This document shows positions 1-11,348 of a stretch of 64,000 bases of DNA, in pieces. The DNA lies in assembly GCA_023213395.1 (NCBI GenBank), contig CM041465.1, positions 63,123,741 through 63,187,740 of the forward strand, written 5' to 3'. Origin of the DNA: Cycas panzhihuaensis (lineage: Eukaryota > Cycadophyta). Below the pieces are notes generated by a model. It was not told the origin of the DNA and did not search any database. It saw only the letters and a list, made by a program, of their open reading frames with translations. The position numbers and the translations under genes are program-made. The number at the start of each line of letters is the position of its first letter. The stretch's first letter is position 1.

Positions 1-496
1 CCAGTGATCTGAAAATTCTGATCTGGAAGATTCTGGCATCTGCAAGATTACGCAGATGCACCAGAGACACAAATGGGGCCCTGTGGGTCAGTTGGGGCAA
101 AGCGAAAAGGCTAAAGGACAACTAAAACACCCACCCGAAGCGAGACAAGCCAAGAAACGGCCCAGGAGGCGAAATAGGCCCCAAATGAGGTGGCAAGCTA
201 ACCAAGCGACGATGAGACATCACACGGTGGAGGTGGCGCAAACCCGGTGGATCCAGGAGAGAGGAGGCGGATCACGGGAAGTAACACGGTCACCAAGGTG
301 CCACACTCGCTAAGAGTGTGCCCTGCTATAGTCGTCATAGGCTAAACATGGGTGTGGACGACCGTGCCGCCCACAAAGTCACGCGCATGCAAATATGTAA
401 GCAGACAATCATTACATAAAAGTGATGATCATGCTAGTGACATACACACTTACCTGAGTCGGTGATTCCGTATCCATTCCCGGAAGCCGGGAAACA
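1..496 (-). mobile_element. Element E: partial LTR of a Tat-family Ty3/gypsy element (right end)
   Basis: This stretch aligns with the right part of the B LTR (about 18,060-18,487), sharing the block around 'ccaaggtgccacac' and the terminal block 'ttacctgagtcggt ... gggaaaca'. It stops exactly at the LTR terminus CA at position 496, and the next base begins unrelated element D sequence. The rest of E lies to the left of the window. Its orientation matches A and B, and it is closer to the B-type than the A-type LTR. Confidence 0.85.
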
Positions 497-1218
497 CCTA
501 TGAATCTCATCTACCACTTGTGAACTATAGGGGCCTTGGTTGAGATGGTATGTGGCCCTCCTGGCTGTGCCACTACCTTGAAATCTTTAAAAAAATAGTG
601 CTGGAGTAGCATATAGTATGAGAAATCTGCTCTCCCAGCCACTCATATTTGGTCGAGTTATGCAATAAAGTTGGCTATAATCAAGGTGGCCGACTCAAAC
701 CTCTCTCTAGCCTTACACCTCTTGATAGTGGTCATCAAACCTCACGGGATGTCCCTATAGTTCTATTTTCAAGAAACTTAGAATAAAATAGCTAGAGTAA
801 TGAGTTTCCTCATATGAGGAACTCTAGATAAAACCATCACCTAGACTGAGACTCCCCGCCAATTCCATCAAATCTACCCTATAAAGAATATGGCTACCTC
901 CCTATGGGCAATGTCTATGCTAGGTAATATACCTAGTGATGCCAGTATCCCTCATGATGGTGTGCCTAGGATCCTCCCGATATCCCTAACCATGATAAAG
1001 ATATCTCCCACTTATGGGAGGTGGAGTACATGCCTCTGTCGATCTTAGTATGAGATGATATCAACTAGGAGGCACTAGTTAGATGTATATTGTTGAGTCC
1101 TAATGACCTTGAGAAGCCCACAATATTATAGATTCATCTTCTCATACCATTTCATCATCTCAATAAAACTCATCATCGCCATGCCTATATTCTCGTAGTT
1201 ATCAACTGTGAGGATAAC
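497..1218 (-). pseudogene. Antisense PMD-like gene of element D, exon 2 remnant
   Basis: The reverse complement matches exon 2 of the antisense gene in C, B and A. Conserved stretches include the start VDNYEN, the region equivalent to 'HWDRRRHVFHL' (here decayed), and the later block corresponding to 'FFDHF'. The proposed exon begins at 1,218 right after an acceptor reading ATTTATAG on the minus strand. E's insertion truncates the exon at 497. Several stops are present. The first exon is at 35,687-35,710, about 34 kb away because A inserted into intron 1. The copy is non-functional. Confidence 0.75.
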
Positions 1219-1285
1219 CTATAAATAAAAAAATGCTAGCCAGAGATCCACTAATCCCATCTTCCACGTGTCATGCCCTCCTTTA

Positions 1286-1290
1286 GATGG
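1286..1290. repeat. Left target-site duplication of element A (GATGG)
   Basis: GATGG lies directly before the left LTR terminus and is repeated at 35,256-35,260, directly after the right LTR terminus CA. A five-base duplication is what Ty3/gypsy integrase makes. The match fixes both ends of element A. Confidence 0.9.
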
Positions 1291-4081
1291 TAGATATGCA
1301 TCTATGGGCTAAGCACTATGCTCGGTAGGAGTAATGGTTGTCAACGATGACGTCGAAGGTATGGGCGAAAACCTACAAGCAAAGAAAGTACCACACTGGG
1401 CACCTTGTGTGCCAGAGCACGTGTTCGAGACCTGTGAATGGCACCTAACTACCTTAAAGTAGCCCTCAATCTAGAGAGAGTGCATCAGGGGTAGCCTAGA
1501 TGGACTCGAGAGGAAGGTCCTCCCACCCTTGGATGGCCAAAAGGGAAGAGGATGAATCTTCAAAGAGTTTCCCTATGATAAAAGGAAACGAGAGTAAATG
1601 GAGTAGGTGAAAGCCTACACACATGTGGTCTCCTTGGCTATTTGGTCAATGCAAATGGGACCAAGGGAGAGAGGGAAGCTTACTTAAATGAGTTTTCCTT
1701 TAACAACAAAGGGACATAAAGGAAAAAGACCAAGTGATACATGTACAAGCAAGTGATGCCAAATGGAATATACCTAAAGGATATGTTTGGATTAGTAAGA
1801 AGAGGAAGAAGGAAATAAGGGGGGTTCCTACAACACCCTTTTCTTATATGAAACAAACATATAACATATAAGCATATAAGTGCAAATAATCAATACCATT
1901 TAACCCTTTACTTTCATGTGGTCTAGTTAGCTAGAACATAGATTTTAATAAAAGTAAAAAGGGAAATGGGAAATAAAGGAATAGATGTACGTACCCGGGG
2001 GGGTGTAGCGGTCGACGGGAGACCTCACCCACATGTGACACATGCCCTCACACCAACCAATGGATGTGCGACCAAGATCAATCACGAATGATAGGGGCTT
2101 CCTTACCTTCCCCTTGTGAAAGAAAGTGGAACGAAAGGAAGCAAATGGAATGAAAGAAAGGAAAAGAGGACGAAACGTACCCAAAATTGGAGGCCTTTTC
2201 CTTTCACTCAAAACTGCTCTAACCTGCACATATAAGAACTTATCCCTTCTAAGGAGGGGTTGTAAAGATATATATATATATATGTATGTGTGTACAAGTG
2301 TATGTGATTTATATATCAAATTGTTAATCCAGTTAGGAAAGTAACTACTGCAAATGACTCTAATCTTCCCTCAAGCAAACATGAAAATCAAGCAAGAAGG
2401 AGTGAAGGGAAGCCTCAGGATGGCTAAATCCTCCACTAGATTCTCCACACAACCTTTTAGCACAGCAAGATGAGGGTAAATGATAACTTATAATAGCCAA
2501 GAAATATAAGGGTAAATGTAACAAAGCATTAGAGAGATATCAAGATGCGGAGTTGCTATGGGTAGCAATTTGATGTACAAACCAATACAGAAGGTTTTAA
2601 GAGATACCAAGCAATATTAGGGATATTACAGGGGCCCAAATAGGAGGCGTTCAAGCCTAGAATCGGTCAAAAGAGGCAGCAAATCTTTGATAATCCAGCA
2701 CAGGCATAAGGCTCACCTACTCCTAATTATCCCAAGAGAAGCATGGGAGCGAGAGAAGAAAGGTAGGAAGGGGATTTCCCTTGGAGAGTAGGACTAAGTG
2801 GGGGGCTGCCCCTACCTTACTCTCTTCACCCAACCTTTGTGGATCTTCTCTTCGCTTCCTTAAGTAAAACTAGCGGAGGAATGATGAAAAACTAGAAATA
2901 ACAGGCCAAACTCAATGGAAATAGTGTTTTCTACAGTCAATCATGAAGAAAGCAAGCAAACAAACAAGGAAATGAGTCTAACATAGAAATAACATACAAT
3001 AAATCCTAAAAAAAGGGTTTAGAGGACCTGCTAAGCTGAACATAGGGTAGGTTTACCCCTGCAACCAGTGGAGATGAGGGTTCCTACAAGGTTTTACAGG
3101 AGATATCCCAAGAGGTGGCTGAAAGAGACACTTGTTAGGGCGAGTTGGAAGAGAACCACACCTAAACTTGCTTGAGAACATTTGAAGAGAAGCTTTTCAC
3201 CATGGAGAAGGACTATTGTCGGTGGATCCTAGCCTGAAGTTATAGGAAATGCAGGTTTGTAGATGCACAAGTGGAAGGAAAGAGAAAGAGAAGAGGTTGC
3301 ATCAGGAAGTAGTTGTGTTAAAGAGCCAAAAATCATGCAAGAGAGGTAAAATGATGAGGGTTTTGAGATTCATACCTATCCCAACCCTAAACAAGTGAAT
3401 AGGGTGCGAATAGGGCTAACCTAGATGTGAGGACATGTGGCGATTCCACGGGAGAAGCGAGAATTACCATGGCAGTTTTTTAAAAACAACTTACAAGAGT
3501 CGCACCATGGTAAACTTCACGGTACCACGGTAAACTTCACGGTACCACTAAGTTTACACCTGTGTTGGACCATAAATCCAAAATGGTAATAATCTAGGTT
3601 CTAGGAGCCTTGGAAGGTGATGTCGCAGGCCTGGGAGGGGCTAGCCCTCCTGTCCAGGTGGCTAGGACAGTCTATAAGGCATGTGGACAAGGCCAAAAAG
3701 GGCATCAATGGCTAAAGGTCCAAGAAACGAGGTGATAAGAGCTCAAAATCAAGGCATGAACGGGTCATACAAATGAAATGAGGTTTCAAGCAGTGTGGAG
3801 GTAGCGTGGAGGGTCGTAACGTGCCATGGGGGATGCCTACCTTGTGGAAAAATAGGTCTCGTTGGGTCATCATAGGCTCATAATACGACAAGTAGCATGA
3901 ACAGGCAATAAATTTCTATTCAACAAATGCAAAGTAATCATACGAATGAAGCAATCAATCATGCAATGAGGCAACACTTCTGTCAACCTTTTCAATGAAA
4001 TAGTAAATTTGAAAAGGAAGAAGCATACCTGAGCTTACTTGAGTCGACCTATCTGTATCCATTCCCGGTAGCTGGGAAACA
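1291..4081 (-). repeat. Left (3') LTR of element A
   Basis: This LTR is 2,791 bp. The plus-strand left end reads TAGATATGCATC, where the sister LTR at 15,633 has TGGATGCGCATC, so the terminal TG has decayed to TA. The right end is GGGAAACA (CA terminus), followed by a polypurine tract read on the minus strand. It aligns along its length with 15,633-15,787 joined to 32,611-35,255. It holds an AT dinucleotide run near 2,270 and a palindrome-rich CGGTACC module near 3,510-3,560. ORFs inside it are not genes. Confidence 0.9.
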
Positions 4082-4096
4082 CTACCCCCTTGGTAG
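4082..4096 (-). other. 3' polypurine tract of element A
   Basis: On the minus strand this reads CTACCAAGGGGGTAG and abuts the LTR start TGTTTCCC. It is the expected primer for plus-strand DNA synthesis. The equivalent tract in B is CAAGGGGGCAG, and in D (plus strand) ACCAAGGGGGTAG at 42,636-42,648. Confidence 0.85.
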
Positions 4097-4499
4097 TAGA
4101 GCCTCGCTGCTCAGAAGCATGGTGCGATGGCAAATATTGGCAACAAAATTGTCAGTAGAACATGTGTATATATATATATAAATCATGATCATAGCAAGGG
4201 TCAAGGGTGCTAGCAAGTGTCATGGCAGAACGCATGGATACGAAGGCAGGGGTGGAGATAACATAGGGGATACCTATGTACCAACCGGGAATTGACTCGA
4301 AGCTAAGAAGGATGAGGGAATTGATTAGAAGCTAAGAAGGATGAGAGGGTTGCCCCTATCATAAAGGTACGAAAAGGAGTGCATGATAATACCAAGTAAA
4401 AGGGTAAATGAGTAAACTTGGTAGTCGCCATAGTTTAACCTCATTAGCGGGCAGCTTTTAAAGGTGTAAATAGATCGCAAAGTGATCTATATGACGCCC
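4097..4499. other. Element A: region between the extra RNase H and the polypurine tract
   Basis: This region matches the corresponding stretch of B (18,500-18,830) and D (42,200-42,640). It contains the conserved block starting 'gagcctcgctgctc' and a short TA run near 4,167. A near-duplicate phrase 'attgactcgaagctaagaaggatgag' style repeat occurs at 4,291-4,345, a local tandem duplication of about 30 bp. I see no gene of its own here. Confidence 0.55.
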
Positions 4500-4965
4500 C
4501 AAGATTTGGGTGGCAGAGCAACCAGACAAGTCTCAGGGGCGGTCAACAAGAAGGGGAAGGCGGCATTGAAGGATGAGGTGAATAAGGCTGCCTACCTCAG
4601 TGTTGAGGGCCTAAGGAATATGTCAGATGTTGACAAACTGGAAATTGGCCAGCAAGGATCTGGCAGTCAAAACAAGGGCTCTCAAGTGAGGGCATCGCAC
4701 CTGGTAAACCTGGATGAGATGGGACACCACTACCTAGGAGTCGCAGAGAAGAACAATAGATCCATGATGGAAACAGAGTGCATCAGTGAGGACCTCGATA
4801 ATGGCCTTACATTCATCTTCCTTATTGGTGGCCTCAGGGAGGAAGATTCTGGAACATAGAAAATCATGTCTGGAAGGGCTACAAAGAATCCATGCAGCGG
4901 CAGAAGGTCCAGGGTTACCTGCTTCGCCACAAGAAGATGAAGAGAGACATAGATGATGAAAGGAA
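4500..4965 (-). pseudogene. Extra RNase H-like domain of element A (degenerate)
   Basis: Minus-strand translation gives an RNase H fold pattern: a strand ending GPSAAAWILCSP, then IFLPEATNKE, then GSIVLLCDS, then a C-terminal 'HIP.ALNTE' block. Compared with B, the first catalytic Asp (TDG) is lost and the last Asp (AD) has become VG. A stop follows the CDS motif. This is not the native RNase H, which lies next to RT at 10,234-10,737. It most resembles the second, archaeal-type RNase H (aRNH) known from Tat elements. Its place, downstream of the antisense gene, is unusual. Confidence 0.7.
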
Positions 4966-5489
4966 ATATCTCGATAGAGAAAATATGCGATAATATAAGA
5001 GTCGAAGCAAAAAGAAGCTCGTATGGTAAGCAATAAATGGTCATGAAGGGCAGGAGGACCTAGCAATGAGGCTACCCAAGGACAAGAGAAGGCTACCCAA
5101 CTACTAGCTCAGAGCAGGTGGTAAAAGGGCACCCAAGAATGCCAAAGGTTGCTTTGGAAAGTAAAGAATGACTCTGGATGGGGGAAGCATTCCCTTTAGA
5201 GACCCTAGGGGCAGGAACAGGCTATAGAAATGAGTCCAGGATGGCAAAATGATCCAAACGAGTATAAACTCGGGCATGCACAGGAGTGGCACATAAAACG
5301 AGGCAGAAGGGCCCTATGAAAATGCATCGACGCGGTGCCATTAATGCATCCACAAGAAAGAGTGAAACGAATGCTATAGGAGCATAATAGAAGACAGGGC
5401 CAGAAGGCAAAGGTGATCAGGGGTAAGGAATGATCCAAAGGGATGTCACAAGAGCGAAAACAAAGACAGTGCCTGTTGGAGCCCCTGCC

Positions 5490-5496
5490 TATATAA
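5490..5496 (+). promoter_or_regulatory. TATA box of the antisense gene in element A
   Basis: TATATAA in the context GCCTATATAAGGAAA. The same context occurs in B at 19,840, and weaker versions occur in C (51,187) and D (minus strand, 35,873-35,884). It lies about 160 bases upstream of the conserved first-exon ATG, with a conserved leader in between (for example CTTACGCAGT). Confidence 0.7.
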
Positions 5497-5656
5497 GGAA
5501 AATTGATGAAAATGGGATTCATTTTCACAAGCTCTCGAATGAATCCAGAGTTATTTCCTTACGCAGTAGAGCACCACCCAATTTTAGAGGTATACAGAGG
5601 GAGATCAGACTATTAGATCAGAGCTGGAGGACATCTGTTTAGATCACAAAGATGAG

Positions 5657-8068
5657 ATGGCGAGCGCTCAGCCAGATCTAGTGAGTGGATCTCTGAAACC
5701 ATTACCCATCTAATGCTTTAAAATTTACTGCTTTTTATGTTTTTTATGTAGGCTTTTAGGCCCTATATGTGTGAAAAATGACCTCCCAGAGTCCAAATTA
5801 GACCCAGAGAGGGGCGGGACTGGGGCATTAGGCAGCCCTGGTCCCAGTGGGTCTGACTGTGGCCCATAAGAAGAAAACTTTTATTTTTTTAGGCAAAAAC
5901 CCTCCCCCTTTTGGGAAGGTATCGTTCGTGCCGCGGGGCCCTGATCGCCACAGGACCTAGGCTAAACTCCATGATACTGCGAAGTTTGGCATGGTGCGAA
6001 GGCAGAACTACAAAAAAAAGAGAGTGGGGGCCCGAGGGACCCCAAATCTCAACCAGGTGAGGCCGAGAGGTAGTCTAGGGGATAAGGAATGAGTATAGGT
6101 CAAGTTCTAACTTATTTTATGGCATTTTATAAGTCGTGACCATGATGGAGAACCGTGAGAATACGAGAATGATGATGCTCAGCTTTATTGAGATGATGAC
6201 AAGAGAGGATAGGGAGATCTTGAGGACATGTAGCCTATTGAAGGTCATGAGGATACCCCAGTACATATCGGATCAATGTTTATTAGTTGATATAGTGTCA
6301 CATTGGGATAGGAGGAGACATGTCTTTCTTTCACCTACCCCAGGTGGGAGACGTATCGGTGACACCCAGGGACATCAAGAGGATATTGGGAGTACCAGTG
6401 ACCGGGAGGCCATTGACACTAGGAGCGCTACCCAACAATGAGGCAGCACACAGGGAGGTGGCTATGTTCTTTATAGGCTTGGACAGGTGGGAGAGGCGAG
6501 GGATTCCTCTTCAAACCATGGTTATGTCAAGAGTTCCTCGGGTGAGGAAGTTGATTACATTGTGCATTCTATTCTGGATATCCTGGAAACAAAACTATAG
6601 AGATATACCAGGAGGGTGGATAAATGTAGTACACCAGTGCCAGGCAGGAGAGAGGATGGACTGGGCTACCCTCGTAGCGATAAACCTTGTTGCACTACTA
6701 GATGTCATTCAGGTAGTGGCAGGGGCAAACTATCATATAGTACCTTACTACAGTGTTGGTTCTTTGACCACTTTAGAGTGGTGGCACCAACAGGGGGACC
6801 ACATGCTATCTCAAAGTGGGCCCCGATGGTACACAGGTGGCAGACCAGGTTGAGAGGGACTGAGGACTAGGCACATGTCCATCACTTGGTGGAGGCCACA
6901 TCACTAGACCTCCTCACCATGATAGATTATATAGTAGATCTGTATAGAGCAGTGAGGTAGGATAGTGATGACGAGGCAGGCGGGGCAGGAATGCCCCTAG
7001 GAGATGACGAGGGTGGTGATAGAGGTGATGGGGCCAGCCCGTCATGACCTGGAGAAGAGGCAGGTTCATGGGGGACTACAGGTAGAGGAGCAGGTCCATT
7101 AGGGGATGCAGGTGGGGAGGTAAGCCCATCAGGAGCTGCGGAGGAGAGTAGGGGCCCAGTGACATAGGCCCGCAGGCTGCGGATCATCAGGAGGTCTGGA
7201 GAGGAAGCTGCACCAACCGCAAAGAGGAGGGACACCCTGGCAGCTGAGGTAGTAGAAAAGGAGGTACCCGAGGAGGAGGAGGTACCTGCAATTGGCAGAG
7301 TGCCCAAGGTAGAGGCAGTCACCCGAGTCGAGGAGCTGGCAGCCGTATTACGTGAGACATGACCTTCTCCTGTCATTGTTTGATTGCCAGATATACATAC
7401 ATAATTTGGTTTTTGGTTTGATATGTGTATAGACATATACTGATATATGATATACTAGATTTGTAGGTATGGTAGACATCTAGAGCCTGGCAAAGGTGGT
7501 AGTCTGAGAGGTATTCTCTCAGGCATACGCGGAGGGGCAACCTCCCATCCAGGTAGGTGATGAGCCTAGATCGGTAAGCGGCCACACAGCAGCATTCACC
7601 CCATTGATACAAGTGAGAGACATATGGGTTGCAGAGTCCCAGGAGTACGAGGTACGTGTGAGAGGATAGCATGCATAGTTGGATGCCACCCGAGTTGAGA
7701 GGGATGCTCTATAAAGTCGGGTAGAGGTGCTGGAGGCTCAAGGAGGAGCTAGAGGGGATATGGAGAGCCGTATCCAGCTAGTAGTGATAGAGGAGCACTT
7801 CTAGGGGATGGAGGAGAGGCTCCACCTCATAGAGATAGAGTTGGATGGTATCCAGGCCCAATATGATTGACTCATAGAGGACATGGCATCGAGGTCGGCG
7901 CAGAGCAAGGCACAGACCCACACGATGGCGATAACCCCAAGGAGGCCATGAGATGTGGGGAGCGAGACGGGAAGCTCGCAGAGACTGAGGAGGAGTCTCA
8001 GAGGGATATGGTCCCCAAGAGAGTGATCACATCAACCAGGAGATGATGTCCCAGGGGCGAGGCAATAG
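5657..8068 (+). pseudogene. Antisense PMD-like gene of element A (three exons, decayed)
   Basis: Proposed exons are 5,657-5,680 (eight codons, MASAQPDL, then GTGAGTGGAT), about 6,134-7,351, and 7,467-8,068. Exon 2 encodes a plant-mobile-domain-like region with HWDRRRHVF, FHLPQVGDVSVTPRDI, ILGVPVTGRPL and a later WAPMVHRWQ-type block. It is followed by a Gly/Pro/Asp-rich low-complexity part. Exon 3 encodes EGQPPIQVGDEPRS, FTPL and a charged, probably coiled-coil segment, ending in tandem stops. PMD proteins occur as host genes (the MAIN/MAIL family) and inside transposons. A frameshift near 6,320-6,440 and several stops make this copy inactive. It is convergent with pol and divergent from the extra RNase H. 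Confidence 0.75.
5900..5920 (-). other. Internal polypurine tract in intron 1, element A
   Basis: On the element-sense (minus) strand this reads CCCAAAAGGGGGAGGG. B has CAGAAGGGGGGAT at the equivalent place, C has AAAAAGAGGGGGTG, and D has an equivalent purine run. It could act as a second (central) polypurine tract or simply be part of the intron. Function is inferred only. Confidence 0.4.
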
Positions 8069-8803
8069 TAGAGTAGTGTATCTAGTTTTTTGTTTTAGAC
8101 AGGGGAAAGCACAAACCTCCAGGGAGTTACCATATGTAGTCATATGATTATACCCTCCCTGCAAGGGCATTGACTTCCCATAGATGATGTACCATACTAT
8201 TTGTATGATATGACACATGATTTTATATATATATATATAGATGGGATGATTGGTACCCCATTTGGCATATGATGATGTCTATATCGACATGTGATGGATT
8301 GTATGTATATTTTTGTTTACATGTTTATGTATGTGTATAAGGGTGCACAGATGCACAAGGATATATATATAATTATACTTTGAGCTAATTATTATATGAG
8401 TGTTGTGTTATGACATTTATTTAGGTTATGCATATTTCCTTTCATAGAGGACCATGTTCCTAATAGGAGCACACACAATCACCATGAGTAGAGGCAATAG
8501 ATATATGTGGGGCTAGGAAGCAAGGCAACACATGTGTCCACATGGGAGCATAGTGGGATATGCAAAGGAAATACTAAGAGGACGAGAGTAACGACGCTCC
8601 CAAAATGTCATCCTAATCAGGGGATGCCCAAATAGGAGGACAATGTCCCAAGGGGAATAGGAACAAGGGTTCTGCGGGAGGAACAAAAAGGAAACAAGAA
8701 GGCCATCCTAAGCCATCATTCCACCTGTGGCTAGGAGGAATGGGAACAAGCTTAAGATGGTAGTTTAGGCTCATTTCAGAGCGTGGATAAGGTGATGATA
8801 AAG
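8069..8803. other. Element A: spacer between the convergent antisense gene and pol
   Basis: No coding sequence is recognised. The spacer is partly AT-rich with short TA runs near 8,225 and 8,365 and is homologous to 22,420-23,081 in B and 53,850-54,666 in C. It must hold the 3' ends of both the antisense transcript and, on the other strand, the pol frame. Confidence 0.5.
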
Positions 8804-10130
8804 TCATGTGTAGAATTTCTTGAGGAATTTCCCGTTAACAACTTTCTCAAACTTAAGGCCCTCCAAGGTGGCGATCCTATGGGTGCCATTATCAAGGCTC
8901 TTGAGAACGACAAAGGGGCCAACCCATTTGGGTCTGAATTTAGTCAAGGAGTCATGGAGATATTCTAATTTAAGGACGTGGCCCTCGGGATACAAATGAC
9001 GAGAATGAAGGTGTTTGTCGTAGGTCCTTTGTGAGTGGGCTTTAGATGTGAGGTTAGCCTGATAGGCAGCTAAACATCTCTCATCCAAGGCCTCAAGGTC
9101 TAAGAGACAAGCCTGACGGATCGACTCCTCATTAATGAGACCTCGAAGTGAAACACGTAGAGAGGGAATCTCCACTTCCAAAGGGAGTACCACCTTAGTC
9201 TCGCAAACTAGGGAGAATAGAGTCATTCCCATGGTAGCATGGATAGAGGTACGGTAGGCCCATAGTGCGGAAGAGAGCTAAAGGTGCCAGTCTCTTTGAG
9301 ACTGAGTGACAGTTTTCTTTAAGATGTTCACAAGAGTCTTGTTGAACAAATCAACTTGACCATTTACCTAGGAGTAATAAGTGAAGGGAGTTTTGTAAGA
9401 GATTTTGAATTTCTCACAAAGTTTGTCCATCTCCTTGTTACAAAAAGGGGTTCCGTTGTCTATGATCAAAATGTCAGGAATTCCAAAGTGGCAAATGATG
9501 TGCTAGTAGATGAAAGTAGCTATCATCTTACCAGGAGTAGTAATAAGAGGGATGGCTTCCACCCATTTAGTAAAGTACTCTGTAGCAGTCAAGATAAACT
9601 TGTGTTGCGATGAAGAAGGTGGGGATATAGCCTTGATGAGGTCTAGACCCTACTAAGCGAAAGGCGAGATATGATAGGATGCATGGCCTCAGAAGGCACA
9701 TGGGAGATGTTAACATGTTCCTAACATCGCCGACACCTCAAGGCAAAGTCATGGGCATCCTTGAAGAGGGACGACCAATAGTAGCCCATATGGAGGATCC
9801 TCTAGGCCATGGATTGGCCTCCAAAGTGGCCCCCATAAATGCCATGGTGGCATTCGCGGAGTATTTGGTGTGCTTCACTAGGAGTGATGCAGCGGAGGAG
9901 GATCCCATCAAAAGACCTCTTATATAATACTTCATCCATGAGGAAGTGTTGCCTAGTAGAGGTCTGAATACAATATATAACTTTATTATTAGCTTCAAGG
10001 CGGTACTGCTACTATGTGAGGTACCACACGATGTCACCATACCACTTATTATCAACGAGTGGATGGGAAGGAATGCCCTGCATGGTCCAAATAGACTCAT
10101 CAGGAAGAGAATCGTCAACAGGGGCATCAA
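8804..10130 (-). pseudogene. Integrase region of element A
   Basis: The C-terminal part is open from 9,232 to 8,804: a segment with PLEVEIPSLRVSLR, a basic region, then KWVGPFVV, which is the GPF (GPY/F) module, ending NGKFLKKFYT and a stop. The zinc-binding and catalytic parts (9,240-10,000) are homologous to B but broken by stops and frameshifts. Just upstream the linker reads DAPIPNS ... DES ... NKWYGDIV, with no RNase H inserted between. The stop at 8,804 marks the end of pol and faces the antisense gene across a 735-bp spacer. Confidence 0.8.
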
Positions 10131-10233
10131 GCGAGTTAGGGATAGGGGCGTCTGTGAGTTGCTCAGCCACTACTATCCCCTTCTTCGATTTCCTGTTAAT
10201 AATATGAAGGTTGAACTCCTGAAGCAGGATAAC

Positions 10234-11348
10234 TTAACGACTAGCCCTACCCATCAAGTCTGAATGAGTAAGTAGATATTGCAAGGGATCAGATTGGATG
10301 ATTACCTTGGTAGTATTACTGAGCAAGTAGTGTCTAAACTTCTTGGTTGCATGAACTAAGGAGAGACATTCCTTCTCAGTTAAGGAGTAGTTGAGTTCAA
10401 CAGCCATAAGGGTGTGATTGATAAAGTAAATGCCTCTCTCAACTCCCAAATCATCCTCCTGAGCCAACATAGCACCCAAAGACTCATCGGTTGCCAAGGT
10501 ATAGAGAATGAAAGGCCTATTGAAGCAAGGGGGCACCAACGTTGGAGAGGAAGCAAGGGCTTCCTTAAGTCCTTCGAAGGCTTGTTGGGTCTTATCAGAC
10601 CAAACAAATGGGACTCCCTTCTTTAATAGGTTGGTTAAGGGTTTGGCGCTCATGATGAAGTCTACCAAGAAGCGCCTGAGGAAACCAATCCTACCTAGAA
10701 ACAACTTGATCTGTAGTTGGGTTCTAGGAGGTGGCATATCAAGGATTGCCTTGACTTTATCAGGGTTAATCTGAATTCCTTATTTTAACACAAGAAATCC
10801 AAGGAGTTTGACAGAAGTAATGATAAACATATATTTGATTGGGTTTAGGCTTACGTGGTACTTGTGGCACTGCGTGAAGATAGCCCGTAAGTCTAAGGGA
10901 TGATGGGATCTGACACGTAAGAGGCCCATCATGTCATCCATAAAGACCTCCAACATGTCGTCAATGAGGTCATGGAAGACAAAATGCATCACCTTTTGGT
11001 AAGTAATGCCTACATTTTTGAGACCGAAGGGCATTGCCTTATAGGCAAAGGTACCCCACAGGGTGGTGAAGGTCATTTTATGGCGGTCTTCGAGAAAGAT
11101 TTGAATCTGGTTGTAGCCAGAGAAGCCATCCATCAAGGACATGACTTCAAACCTGGCAGTTTGATCAATGATTTGATCAATAAAAGGGAGTGGAAAGTTG
11201 TCCTTAGGACACACATTCTTGATATCACGAAAATTAATGCATATCTGGATGGTCTCGTTCTTTTAGCAGTAGGAACGATATTGGACACCAATTTAGGGTA
11301 GTCGATAGAAGTGATAAGTCCAGCATCCAAAAGTTTCTCAACCTCCAT
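10234..11348 (-). pseudogene. Reverse transcriptase and native RNase H of element A
   Basis: From right to left: MEVEKLLDAGLITSIDYPK begins the RT fingers, a frameshift follows near 11,240, then FPLPFIDQIID, PFGLKN and the active-site motif VFMDDM (an F-x-DD variant of Y-x-DD). The RNase H part has the connection ending FVWSDKTQQAF, then ATDESLGAML, LTEKECL and IQSDPLQYLL, supplying the D, E and D positions. Frame changes occur at about 11,240 and 10,740. Best similarity by motif is to Ty3/gypsy elements of the Tat/Athila type. Confidence 0.88.

Larger units (their letters stand above)
497..1290 (+). mobile_element. Element D, segment 1 (Tat-family, interrupted by E and A)
   Basis: Read on the minus strand, this segment matches the antisense-gene region of A, B and C. 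D is therefore in plus orientation, the reverse of A, B and C. It is cut on the left by E and on the right by A. D resumes at 35,261 with the sequence expected next (intron 1, exon 1 and promoter of its antisense gene), which shows that A split a once continuous D. Confidence 0.85.

Noticed and set aside
56-313. 85-codon plus-strand ORF
   Set aside because: It lies within an LTR, is not kept in the sister LTRs, and has a composition typical of chance ORFs.
5880-5930. Purine tract taken at first as the 3' PPT, which would make the LTR 4.6 kb and put RNase H inside the LTR
   Set aside because: The 5' LTRs of A and B end before this region, the breaks at 496, 32,605 and 35,255 all fall at the GGGAAACA end, and exact TSDs fit LTRs of 2.7-2.8 kb.
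7340-7380. The ET-stop after exon 2 as the true end of the antisense protein
   Set aside because: Exon 3 is conserved as protein in A, B and C, and splicing at GTGAGA keeps frame in all three. Kept as an alternative only.
8027-8218. Minus-strand ORF near the end of the antisense gene
   Set aside because: It is a shadow of exon 3 and the spacer, and no homologous ORF exists in B or C.
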